DNA of 5,160 nucleotides. Origin: CAZERD01 sp964515405 (GTDB lineage: Bacteria; Campylobacterota_A; Desulfurellia; Desulfurellales; CAZERD01). Location of the stretch: NCBI GenBank assembly GCA_964515405.1, contig CAZERD010000070.1, positions 1 through 5,160 on the forward strand, read 5' to 3'. How positions within the stretch are numbered: position 1 is the stretch's first letter; each line of letters starts with the position of its first letter. The notes under the pieces were generated by a model, which worked only from the letters and a program-made list of their open reading frames with translations, was not told the origin of the DNA and did no database searches. Shown here in pieces: positions 1 to 5,160 of this stretch. The translations under genes and the position numbers were made by a program.

Positions 1-1
1 T

Positions 2-640
2 TCTCTTGCTGAGGCTGTGCTTGGACACTTTACGGCTTCTGAGGTTGCAGAAACCCAACCTACCAAACTTGCAGCCATGGAGTCAGTATGGAAAACAGAG
101 AGTCATGCACCCATGTATCTCTTCGTTGTACCGGATGCTTTTCATGAAAGGAATGCTGTTGAAATAGGGAAGATTCCTGGCTTGTTAAGCTATTTATCGT
201 ATGGTAGTACCACGGCAGTTGTTAAGGGGCTGAAAGCGTTTCCTAAGAACGATCGTCCCCCTGTGGGTATAACATTCTGGTCATTTAGAATAATGGTTGG
301 ACTGGGCACATTGTTTGTGTTTCTAAGCCTCTGGGTGTGGTTTGTGAAAGGGAACCCGGAAAGACATCCAGTACTTATGAGGATGCTCGTGTGGAGCATA
401 CCGCTTCCGTACATAGCGAGTGAAACTGGGTGGATAGTAGCTGAGGTGGGGAGGCAGCCATGGATAGTGTACAACATGATGAAAACATCTGCGGCTGTTT
501 CACCTATTACGAGCTCTCAAGTGGCGGTATCTCTTGTAGTATTTATAATTTTGTACTCCCTGCTGGGGTTAACGGACTTCTTTTTGTTGTTTAGATACGC
601 CAGGAAGGGGCCGGATACACCTGTAGAGGCCATGGGATAA
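2..640 (+). CDS. cydA: Cytochrome bd quinol oxidase subunit I, C-terminal part (5' truncated by window edge)
   Basis: This is the C-terminal part of the haem-bearing subunit of the membrane bd oxidase, which oxidises quinol and reduces O2 to water. The frame is open to the left edge, so the GTG at 17 is not the true start; residues below are counted from it. The Q-loop motif QPTKLAAME is at 14-22, with K17 and E22 matching E. coli K252 and E257 (quinol site). FRIM at 90-93 gives M93, matching haem b558 ligand M393. GW-VAE-GRQPW at 138-149 includes E143, matching E445 near haems b595/d. Three membrane segments follow the Q-loop, at about 86-110, 121-142 and 168-192. K17 to M93 spans 76 residues against 141 in E. 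coli, so this is a short-Q-loop oxidase. The haem ligands H19 and H186 and residue E99 would lie upstream and cannot be checked. cydB follows after 20 bp. Identification is firm. Confidence 0.96.
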   Translation, partial: SLAEAVLGHFTASEVAETQPTKLAAMESVWKTESHAPMYLFVVPDAFHERNAVEIGKIPGLLSYLSYGSTTAVVKGLKAFPKNDRPPVGITFWSFRIMVGLGTLFVFLSLWVWFVKGNPERHPVLMRMLVWSIPLPYIASETGWIVAEVGRQPWIVYNMMKTSAAVSPITSSQVAVSLVVFIILYSLLGLTDFFLLFRYARKGPDTPVEAMG

Positions 641-643
641 AAA

Positions 644-653
644 GAAGGGAGGT
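644..653 (+). promoter_or_regulatory. Ribosome binding site of cydB
   Basis: GAAGGGAGGT is a purine-rich Shine-Dalgarno sequence ending 7 nt before the ATG at 661. It lies wholly in the 20-bp cydA-cydB gap and fixes the cydB start. There is no room for a separate promoter, so the two subunits are presumably made from one message. Confidence 0.8.
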
Positions 654-660
654 AAATATT

Positions 661-1689
661 ATGTGGTTGCAAACCATATGGTTTATACTGTGGGGCTTGT
701 TATGGGCTGTGTATTTTGTGCTTGATGGTTTTGATTTTGGGATAGGTATGTTATTGCCCTTTCTGGCTAAGAGCGATAGGGATAAGAGGATAATGTACAA
801 TGCCGTTGGACCATTCTGGGATGGAAATGAAGTGTGGCTGATCACGGCTGGGGGGGCTACATTTGCTGCTTTTCCTACCACATACGCTGTTATGTTTTCA
901 GCTCTATATACACCGCTTCTTGTTATACTTTTCGCTTTGATAGTTAGGGGTGTTTCGTTTGAATTTAGAGGAAAGGTTGAGAGCTCTTTCTGGAGAGCTA
1001 TATGGGATTTCTGCTTGGTTGTGGGTAGTTTTATTCCAGCTCTCTTTTTTGGTGTTGCTTTTGCGAATATATTTAAAGGGATACCATTTGATAATAACGG
1101 GGTTCTACATGGTTCAATACTGAGTCTGCTCAATTTTTACGGGTTGCTGGGTGGAGTTTTATTTGTTCTCCTGTTTTGTGTGCACGGTTCTATATGGCTT
1201 GCTGTGAAGAGCGAAGGGGAGTTGCAACGTAGAGCAGCGTTTTATGCCTCCAGACTGTGGATACCTTTGTTAGTGGTTGCTGTTGTGTTTCTTGTGTATT
1301 CTTATCCGGCAACGGATTTGTATCATAACTATTTCAGGTTCCCTGTGCTGTGGATAATACCGCTTCTTGCTGTTGTATCTCTGCTCCTTACGAAGGTTTA
1401 TGTAACCAAAAGGAGTTGGTGGAAGGCGTGGTTTGCTTCGGGTTTTACCATTTTTTTCGCTACGTTCTTTGGCATAGCGGGATTATACCCCAATCTGCTT
1501 CCGTCAAGCTTGAATCCAGCTTATAATCTAACGGCTTTTAATTCTTCATCCAGTCCGTTAACCCTTAAGATTATGTTGGTTGTTGCCCTTGTGATGGTTC
1601 CAATTGTTATAGCTTATCAGAGTTGGGTTTATCATTTATTCAGGGGTAAGGTTAGGAATGAGGATCTTTCGTATGAGGAAGCCTATTAA
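661..1689 (+). CDS. cydB: Cytochrome bd quinol oxidase subunit II
   Basis: CydB pairs with CydA in the inner membrane to form the bd oxidase core. At 342 aa it is slightly shorter than E. coli CydB (379 aa). Family signatures run through the protein: LDGFDFGIG at 21-29, GPFWDGNEVWL at 50-60 (D54 aligns with E. coli D58 of the proposed proton path), ITAGG-TFAAFP at 61-72, RGVSFEFR at 96-103, GSFIPALFFGVAFAN at 122-136, LPSS at 280-283, and LTLKIM followed by VMVPIVIAYQSW at 300-322. About nine hydrophobic segments can be drawn, near 5-31, 58-78, 79-98, 113-137, 156-178, 197-215, 228-246, 255-276 and 302-323. This fits the CydB fold. The ATG start has a strong ribosome binding site. It is the last cyd gene here: no cydX-like small ORF and no cydCD follow. 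A hairpin overlapping the stop codon probably ends the transcript. Identification is firm. Confidence 0.97.
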   Translation: MWLQTIWFILWGLLWAVYFVLDGFDFGIGMLLPFLAKSDRDKRIMYNAVGPFWDGNEVWLITAGGATFAAFPTTYAVMFSALYTPLLVILFALIVRGVSFEFRGKVESSFWRAIWDFCLVVGSFIPALFFGVAFANIFKGIPFDNNGVLHGSILSLLNFYGLLGGVLFVLLFCVHGSIWLAVKSEGELQRRAAFYASRLWIPLLVVAVVFLVYSYPATDLYHNYFRFPVLWIIPLLAVVSLLLTKVYVTKRSWWKAWFASGFTIFFATFFGIAGLYPNLLPSSLNPAYNLTAFNSSSSPLTLKIMLVVALVMVPIVIAYQSWVYHLFRGKVRNEDLSYEEAY

Positions 1690-1732
1690 GTTCTAACCTC
1701 TCGCATAGGGAAGGATTAGGACTTAGTATTTT
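1684..1732 (+). terminator. Probable intrinsic terminator of cydAB, overlapping the cydB stop codon
   Basis: Positions 1684-1696 pair with 1716-1728 over 13 contiguous base pairs, including two G-U wobbles (1686/1726 and 1692/1720). After a one-base bulge (A1715) the stem continues with CCT 1697-1699 against AGG 1712-1714, a C/A mismatch, then two more pairs closing a six-base loop at 1703-1708. TTTT follows at 1729-1732 and further T-rich sequence after that. The stem is long but only moderately G+C-rich and the T tract is short, so termination may be partial. Its place between cydB and an unrelated operon supports the call. It was found by eye, without a folding program. Confidence 0.62.
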
Positions 1733-1751
1733 ACACTTTCCCTGTTTCTTA

Positions 1752-1786
1752 TTGATATTGATTTTCCAGTAAATATTCTGTATTGT
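1752..1786 (+). promoter_or_regulatory. Candidate sigma70-type promoter for rarA-thiL-corC
   Basis: Two overlapping candidates lie in the A+T-rich second half of the gap. One is TTGATA (1752-1757), a 16-bp spacer, then TATTCT (1774-1779). The other is TTGATT (1758-1763), a 17-bp spacer, then TATTGT (1781-1786). The first would put transcription start roughly 30-35 nt before the rarA ATG, the second roughly 25-30 nt. Each -10 box matches the consensus at four of six positions, and such matches are common in A+T-rich DNA. The position just after a probable terminator is the main support. Confidence 0.4.
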
Positions 1787-1819
1787 TATAGCAAAATGTT
1801 TTAAAGAGAGATAGCATGA

Positions 1820-2962
1820 ATGGAAGATGACCCCTCCAAATACCTAGAGCTCTTAGAACCTAAAGATATATCGGAACTGGTAGGGCAGAGGCATTTATTC
1901 GGAAAAGGAAAGCCTCTGTTTGAGTACTATCATTCTTCTCGATTACCTCCCTCAATGATACTTTTTGGCCCGCCTGGGGTGGGGAAGACTACCTATGCCC
2001 GTTTACTTGCCAGGAAACACGGAGTGTGTTTTGAACATGTAAATGCCACTTCTGTATCGCTGGCTCGTTTGAGGGAAATATTTGGTAGGGGAAGAATTGT
2101 TGCTATTGTAGACGAGATACACAGGTTGGATAGGAAGCAGCAAGAGGTTATGTTGCCGTTTCTTGAACACAATAGGGTTGTACTTGTTGGTACCTCCACT
2201 GAAAACCCCTATTTTAGGCTTTCAAAAGCACTCAGGTCAAGGTGTTTCTTGTATGAGTTTAGGCCTTTGACGTCTGAAGAGATTGGTATTTTGCTTGAGA
2301 GAGCCATAAGAAAGTGGGGCTTAGAGATAGACGATAGAGCCAAGGAAATTGTGATTCTGAGAGCCTCGCATGATGCGAGGAGACTTTATAATCTGCTTTC
2401 TGTATTGAAAGGGAAGCGTATCACGAGGGAGTTGGTGGAGATATTCTCTGGGGTTGACGTAGGTTATGACTCCGAAACGGAGAGGTACGATGTGATTTCG
2501 GCTTTTATAAAATCGATCAGGGGCAGTGATCCGGATAGTGCTCTCTATTATCTTGCACGGATGCTTGAGGCGGGTGAGGATATAGAATTTATAGCAAGAC
2601 GCCTTTGTATCCTTGCCGCTGAAGACATTGGTCTTGCAAATCCGAATGCTGTTAATGTGGCCTCAAGCACATTGGTGATTGTAAAGGATATTGGTATGCC
2701 GGAGGCCAGGATTCCGCTTTCTATGTGTACTATATATCTCTCATTGTGTAAGAAATCAAATTCGTCTTATCTCGCTATAAAAAGGGCTATAGCTGATGTA
2801 AGGTCTGGTAACATAATGAGTGTCCCTAGTCATCTTAAAGTCCATCCGGATGGTAAGTATCTCTATCCTCATAGTTTTCCTGGTGGATACGTTAAACAAA
2901 GATACACAGAGAAAAAGGTTAAATATTTTGAGAAAAAAGAAACAGACCGTGTGGAGTTTTGA
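1820..2962 (+). CDS. rarA: RarA/MgsA-type AAA+ ATPase (replication-associated recombination protein A), compact form
   Basis: RarA (MgsA, related to eukaryotic WRNIP1) is a clamp-loader-like AAA+ ATPase acting at stalled replication forks and single-stranded DNA gaps. Visible motifs: VGQRHL at 21-26, Walker A GPPGVGKTT at 50-58 (K56), Walker B IVAIVDEIHR at 93-102 (D98, E99), sensor 1 GTSTENP at 124-130 (N129), arginine-finger region ALRSR at 137-141, and sensor 2 DARR at 185-188. The family-specific C-terminal domain follows, with FIKSIRGSDPDSALYYLARM at 229-248, AAEDIGLANP at 266-275, KSN at 312-314 and YPHSFPGGYVKQRY at 349-362. At 380 aa it is short against E. coli (447 aa). Start choice: an in-frame TGA at 1817-1819 directly precedes the ATG, so no earlier start exists in this frame. 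The ribosome binding site is weak (GAGAG, 1806-1810). Family assignment is firm; whether it keeps standard RarA behaviour is inference. Confidence 0.93.
   Translation: MEDDPSKYLELLEPKDISELVGQRHLFGKGKPLFEYYHSSRLPPSMILFGPPGVGKTTYARLLARKHGVCFEHVNATSVSLARLREIFGRGRIVAIVDEIHRLDRKQQEVMLPFLEHNRVVLVGTSTENPYFRLSKALRSRCFLYEFRPLTSEEIGILLERAIRKWGLEIDDRAKEIVILRASHDARRLYNLLSVLKGKRITRELVEIFSGVDVGYDSETERYDVISAFIKSIRGSDPDSALYYLARMLEAGEDIEFIARRLCILAAEDIGLANPNAVNVASSTLVIVKDIGMPEARIPLSMCTIYLSLCKKSNSSYLAIKRAIADVRSGNIMSVPSHLKVHPDGKYLYPHSFPGGYVKQRYTEKKVKYFEKKETDRVEF
2364..2380 (+). repeat. Odd-length perfect palindrome inside rarA (sensor 2 codons)
   Basis: CCTCGCAT and ATGCGAGG are perfect inverted copies either side of a single central G at 2372. 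As RNA this gives a six-base-pair, G+C-rich stem (2364-2369 with 2375-2380) and a five-base loop. It lies in the codons for A-S-H-D-A-R around the sensor 2 motif, so protein constraint plus chance may explain it. Confidence 0.5.
2951..2956 (+). promoter_or_regulatory. Ribosome binding site that decides the thiL start
   Basis: GTGGAG within the last rarA codons is the only good Shine-Dalgarno match near the thiL start. It lies 8 nt before the TTG at 2965 but only 2 nt before the TTG at 2959. This favours 2965 and suggests that ribosomes ending rarA restart on thiL. Confidence 0.55.
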
Positions 2963-2964
2963 GA

Positions 2965-3882
2965 TTGAAGCTTAAAGATATAGGTGAGTTTGGTCTCATA
3001 AGTTTGATAGATGCGTATTCAGGTGCCTGTTGTATCGGTGATGATTGTGCAATTATAGGTATTGATGAAAATAAGGAGATGCTGTTTACAACGGATGTGC
3101 TTGTGGAGGGTGTACATTTTTTTAAGAATACAGATGTCCACTTGCTGGGTAGGAAATCTCTTGCCGTTAGTTTAAGTGATATTGCTGCTTGTGGAGGAAG
3201 TCCGCTGTGGGCCCTTATTGATCTGTGTGTGGACGGGGACGCAAGTGTAGAGTTTATTCAGGGTTTTTTGGACGGTTTTTTTGAGATAGCTGACGAATTT
3301 GGAGTAAAGGTTGTGGGCGGTGATACGGTTAGGAGCGGTGTATTTTCTGTGGGTGTTACGCTAGTTGGGGAGAATAGAAGAGGGTGTTCTGTCATGAGGA
3401 GCGGTGCTAAGCCGGGTAATGATGTATATGTTAGCGGTCGTGTGGGTTGTTCTTACGCTGGTTTGGTGGCTTTGATGAAGAATGTTGCTGAGGAGTATGG
3501 GGAATTCGTTGGAGTGCATTTAAATCCAACACCCAGGGTGTCCTTGGGAGAGAAACTTGTAGGGTATGCAACGGCCATGATAGACATAAGTGATGGCATG
3601 GTACAGGATTGTATGCGTATATCCGAGAAGAGCGGTGTAGGCATACGTTTGGATGTTGAGAATATTCCATTGTGCGACGCGGGTTTTATTACTGTGGTAG
3701 AAAAGCTGACCGGTGGGGAGGATTACGAATTGTTGTTCTGTGCTGATAGAAAGCACAGAGATGATATTCTTTCCATGGGTAATGTGAGTCTTGTAGGGGA
3801 GGTTGTTGAAGGTTCTGGTGTTGTTGTCTATGAAAACGGGAAGAAGCTTGAGTTTGATAGGGTTGGTTTCTCCCATTTTTAG
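2965..3882 (+). CDS. thiL: Thiamine-monophosphate kinase
   Basis: ThiL uses ATP and Mg2+ to phosphorylate thiamine monophosphate to thiamine diphosphate, the last cytoplasmic step to the active cofactor. The two-domain AIRS/PurM-type fold is recognisable. Counting from TTG 2965: IGDDCA at 24-29 and TTDVLVEGVHF at 42-52 (metal and substrate aspartates), SLSDIAACGG at 69-78, VVGGDTVR at 116-123, RSGAKPGNDVYVSG at 145-158, DISDG at 207-211 and GGEDYELLF at 250-258. Length is 305 aa, slightly short for the family; the linker before GGEDYEL is brief. I chose TTG 2965 over TTG 2959 for two reasons: ribosome binding site spacing, and a resulting N-terminus MKLKDIGEFGLI that resembles the Aquifex enzyme as I recall it. 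The alternative adds two residues and overlaps rarA by 4 bp. No other thiamine gene or TPP riboswitch is visible here. Identification is firm. Confidence 0.95.
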   Translation: MKLKDIGEFGLISLIDAYSGACCIGDDCAIIGIDENKEMLFTTDVLVEGVHFFKNTDVHLLGRKSLAVSLSDIAACGGSPLWALIDLCVDGDASVEFIQGFLDGFFEIADEFGVKVVGGDTVRSGVFSVGVTLVGENRRGCSVMRSGAKPGNDVYVSGRVGCSYAGLVALMKNVAEEYGEFVGVHLNPTPRVSLGEKLVGYATAMIDISDGMVQDCMRISEKSGVGIRLDVENIPLCDAGFITVVEKLTGGEDYELLFCADRKHRDDILSMGNVSLVGEVVEGSGVVVYENGKKLEFDRVGFSHF

Positions 3883-3886
3883 GAGG
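3881..3886 (+). promoter_or_regulatory. Ribosome binding site of the CorC-like gene, overlapping the thiL stop
   Basis: AGGAGG is a full-consensus Shine-Dalgarno sequence 8 nt before TTG 3895. Its first two bases are the last two of the thiL stop TAG (3880-3882). A ribosome finishing thiL therefore sits on the next initiation site, and the strong site compensates for the weak TTG start. Confidence 0.75.
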
Positions 3887-3894
3887 CTTGCCAC

Positions 3895-5160
3895 TTGAGT
3901 TTGACCCTTGAGATTGTGCTTATAGCTGTTTCCCTTATTTTTTCAGCGTTCTTTTCTGCTTCTGAGATAGCGTTAGCCTCACTCACGAGGATAAAGATAG
4001 TACACCTTATGAGGGAGAATCCAAAGAGGGCCAAGCATCTTGATCTCTGGTTCAAATATCCCAACAGAGTTCTCAATACGATTTTGATAGGGAATAATGT
4101 TTCAAATATATTTGCTTCTGTGCTTGCTACGGATTTTGTTAATCGGACTGTTGGCAACAACAGTGTAGCTATAGCTACTGGAATTATGACATTTCTGATT
4201 TTGTTTTTCAGTGAGATTACGCCGAAGACGTTTGCCAAGAGCAATGCTGAGGTGTTTGGGCCTGTAGCAATAGGGGCATTGAGGGTTTTCTATGTTGTTT
4301 TTTATCCTGTGGCTCATGTTATAGATGTGTTTGCAAAAGGGATTATAAAGTTGATGGGTGGGGAGGTAGAGGAGGATAGGCCACTTATCACTGAAAGGGA
4401 GCTTGAGTTTATGATAGAAGCCGGAGGAGAAGAAGGGATTCTGGAGGATAAGACCAAAGAAATGATTCACAACATAATGGACATAAAGGGTATGTCAGTT
4501 AAAGAGGTGATGGTTCCAAGGAGTGATGTTGCCGCTCTGGATGTGAATGCTACTGACGATGAAATTATAAATGTGATTAAGGAAACGGAGTTCTCAAGGA
4601 TTCCTGTTTTTGAGGGTAAGTTTGATAACATTGTAGGTGTATTGTATGTGAAGGATCTTATTGTTGAGGATGTGATGAGGAAGCCTCATATCGATCTTAG
4701 GGAGATAATTAGAGATCCGTACTTCGTGCCGGAGACAAAGAATATATACGAACTGTTTAAGGAGTTTCAGAAAAACCGCATACACATAGCTATAGTTGTT
4801 GATGAGTACGGGAGTGTAGCGGGCATTGTTACGCTTGAGGACATACTTGAAGAGATAGTTGGAGAGATAAGAGATGAATACGATTCTGAAGAGGAAGAGG
4901 AATTTGTTGAGGTGGGCGACAGTATATTCATAGTTGACGGTAAGATGAATGTGCATGAATTTTTCAAGAGGCTTGGGATGGACGAGTACAAGGATAGGGT
5001 GTATGATTACGATACGGTGGGTGGATTTGTGTTTTATCTGGCAGGGGATATACCGGATGAGGGAGAGGAATTTGAATTTGAAGACTTGAAGCTTAAAGTC
5101 GTGGAGAAGGATATTACTAAAAAGCTTATCCTGATCACTTATCCGCCGACTGATGCCGGT
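3895..5160 (+). CDS. CNNM/CBS/CorC-domain membrane protein (HlyC/CorC family, 3' truncated by window edge)
   Basis: Members of this family (CorC, YfjD/CorB, PaeA, HlyC-like) are inner-membrane proteins linked to Mg2+/Co2+ or other cation efflux; the substrate here cannot be told. The frame from TTG 3895 is open for 422 codons to the window edge, probably just short of the stop. An N-terminal CNNM (DUF21) domain covers about 1-180: membrane segment 3-22, SASEIALASLTR at 21-32, IGNNVSNI at 65-72, FFSEITPKTFAK at 104-115, and hydrophobic stretches near 64-80, 90-106 and 123-145. LITERELEFMIEAG at 164-177 and VMVPR at 205-209 lead into a CBS pair (about 206-325), with SRIPVF at 234-239 and VVDEYGSVAGIVTLEDILEE at 301-320. 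An acidic linker (E332-E336) precedes the CorC_HlyC domain, about 338-410, with YDTVGGFV at 373-380. TTG 3895 has AGGAGG 8 nt upstream; TTG 3901 is possible. Family assignment is firm. Confidence 0.93.
   Translation, partial: MSLTLEIVLIAVSLIFSAFFSASEIALASLTRIKIVHLMRENPKRAKHLDLWFKYPNRVLNTILIGNNVSNIFASVLATDFVNRTVGNNSVAIATGIMTFLILFFSEITPKTFAKSNAEVFGPVAIGALRVFYVVFYPVAHVIDVFAKGIIKLMGGEVEEDRPLITERELEFMIEAGGEEGILEDKTKEMIHNIMDIKGMSVKEVMVPRSDVAALDVNATDDEIINVIKETEFSRIPVFEGKFDNIVGVLYVKDLIVEDVMRKPHIDLREIIRDPYFVPETKNIYELFKEFQKNRIHIAIVVDEYGSVAGIVTLEDILEEIVGEIRDEYDSEEEEEFVEVGDSIFIVDGKMNVHEFFKRLGMDEYKDRVYDYDTVGGFVFYLAGDIPDEGEEFEFEDLKLKVVEKDITKKLILITYPPTDAG

Noticed and set aside
17..19. GTG 17 as the start of cydA
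   Set aside because: The frame stays open upstream to the window edge, and the homology begins inside the Q-loop. The true start lies far upstream of the window.
591..1133. 180-codon open frame on the minus strand across the cydA end and cydB
   Set aside because: It lies antisense to two firmly identified genes, is low in recognisable motifs and covers the cydB ribosome binding site. It is a shadow frame of G-rich coding DNA.
1690..1751. Riboswitch (for example TPP or Mg2+ sensing) upstream of the thiL/corC unit
   Set aside because: The gap contains the hairpin and alternative pairing but I see no TPP or ykoK core motifs, and the structure lies upstream of the likely promoter for the downstream genes, so it would not be in their transcript.
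1816..1830. Four-codon micro-ORF (ATG 1816 to TGA 1828) overlapping the rarA start in another frame
   Set aside because: It could be a tiny leader that lowers rarA initiation, but such short frames are common by chance and nothing else supports it.
3520..3894. Minus-strand open frame across the thiL end
   Set aside because: Antisense to conserved ThiL motifs DISDG and GGEDYEL, with no own ribosome binding site or recognisable domain. Treated as a shadow.
4102..4470. Overlapping minus-strand frames inside the CorC-like gene (also at 3879-4244, 4594-4956 and 4767-4991)
   Set aside because: The + strand frame has a continuous CNNM-CBS-CorC domain series here. The antisense frames are mutually overlapping and motif-free.
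1..5160. Mobile element, phage, defence system or CRISPR
   Set aside because: No transposase, integrase, direct repeat series, tRNA-associated break or nuclease/toxin motif was seen. All genes are conserved housekeeping families in one orientation.

Overview
The window holds five genes, all on the + strand and closely packed. It looks like ordinary chromosomal core metabolism, not a mobile or defence region. In order: the 3' end of cydA (cytochrome bd oxidase subunit I), complete cydB (subunit II), a compact rarA/mgsA-type AAA+ ATPase, thiL (thiamine-monophosphate kinase), and a CNNM/CBS/CorC-type membrane protein that runs off the right edge. I see no tRNA, rRNA, CRISPR array, insertion sequence or attachment site.

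Layout: cydA and cydB are 20 bp apart and form the cytochrome bd module, which oxidises quinol and reduces O2 at the inner membrane. cydB ends in a strong hairpin (stem 1684-1728) that overlaps its stop codon and is followed by TTTT, a likely terminator. The 130-bp gap 1690-1819 is the only real intergenic space. It also carries a possible sigma70-type promoter just upstream of rarA, so rarA-thiL-corC is probably a second transcription unit. rarA and thiL lie end to end (2-bp gap with my start choice, 4-bp overlap with the alternative). The thiL stop codon lies partly inside the Shine-Dalgarno of the CorC-like gene. Translational coupling is therefore likely at both junctions. The three products (fork maintenance, thiamine diphosphate synthesis, membrane ion transport) share no obvious pathway.

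Organism: a bacterium of moderate to low G+C. It often uses AGG/AGA for arginine and ATA for isoleucine, and uses TTG as the start of the last two genes. Parts of the coding strand are markedly richer in G than C, which would fit leading-strand placement. The ThiL N-terminus resembles the Aquifex type as I recall it, and the compact proteins would suit a deep-branching or thermophilic lineage, but the genus cannot be named from this window. Cytochrome bd implies that the cell meets oxygen, at least at low levels.

I did not find an undescribed system. The most interesting non-coding signal is the cydB-rarA gap, where the terminator-like hairpin and a second 10-bp pairing share bases and could form alternative folds or a pseudoknot.
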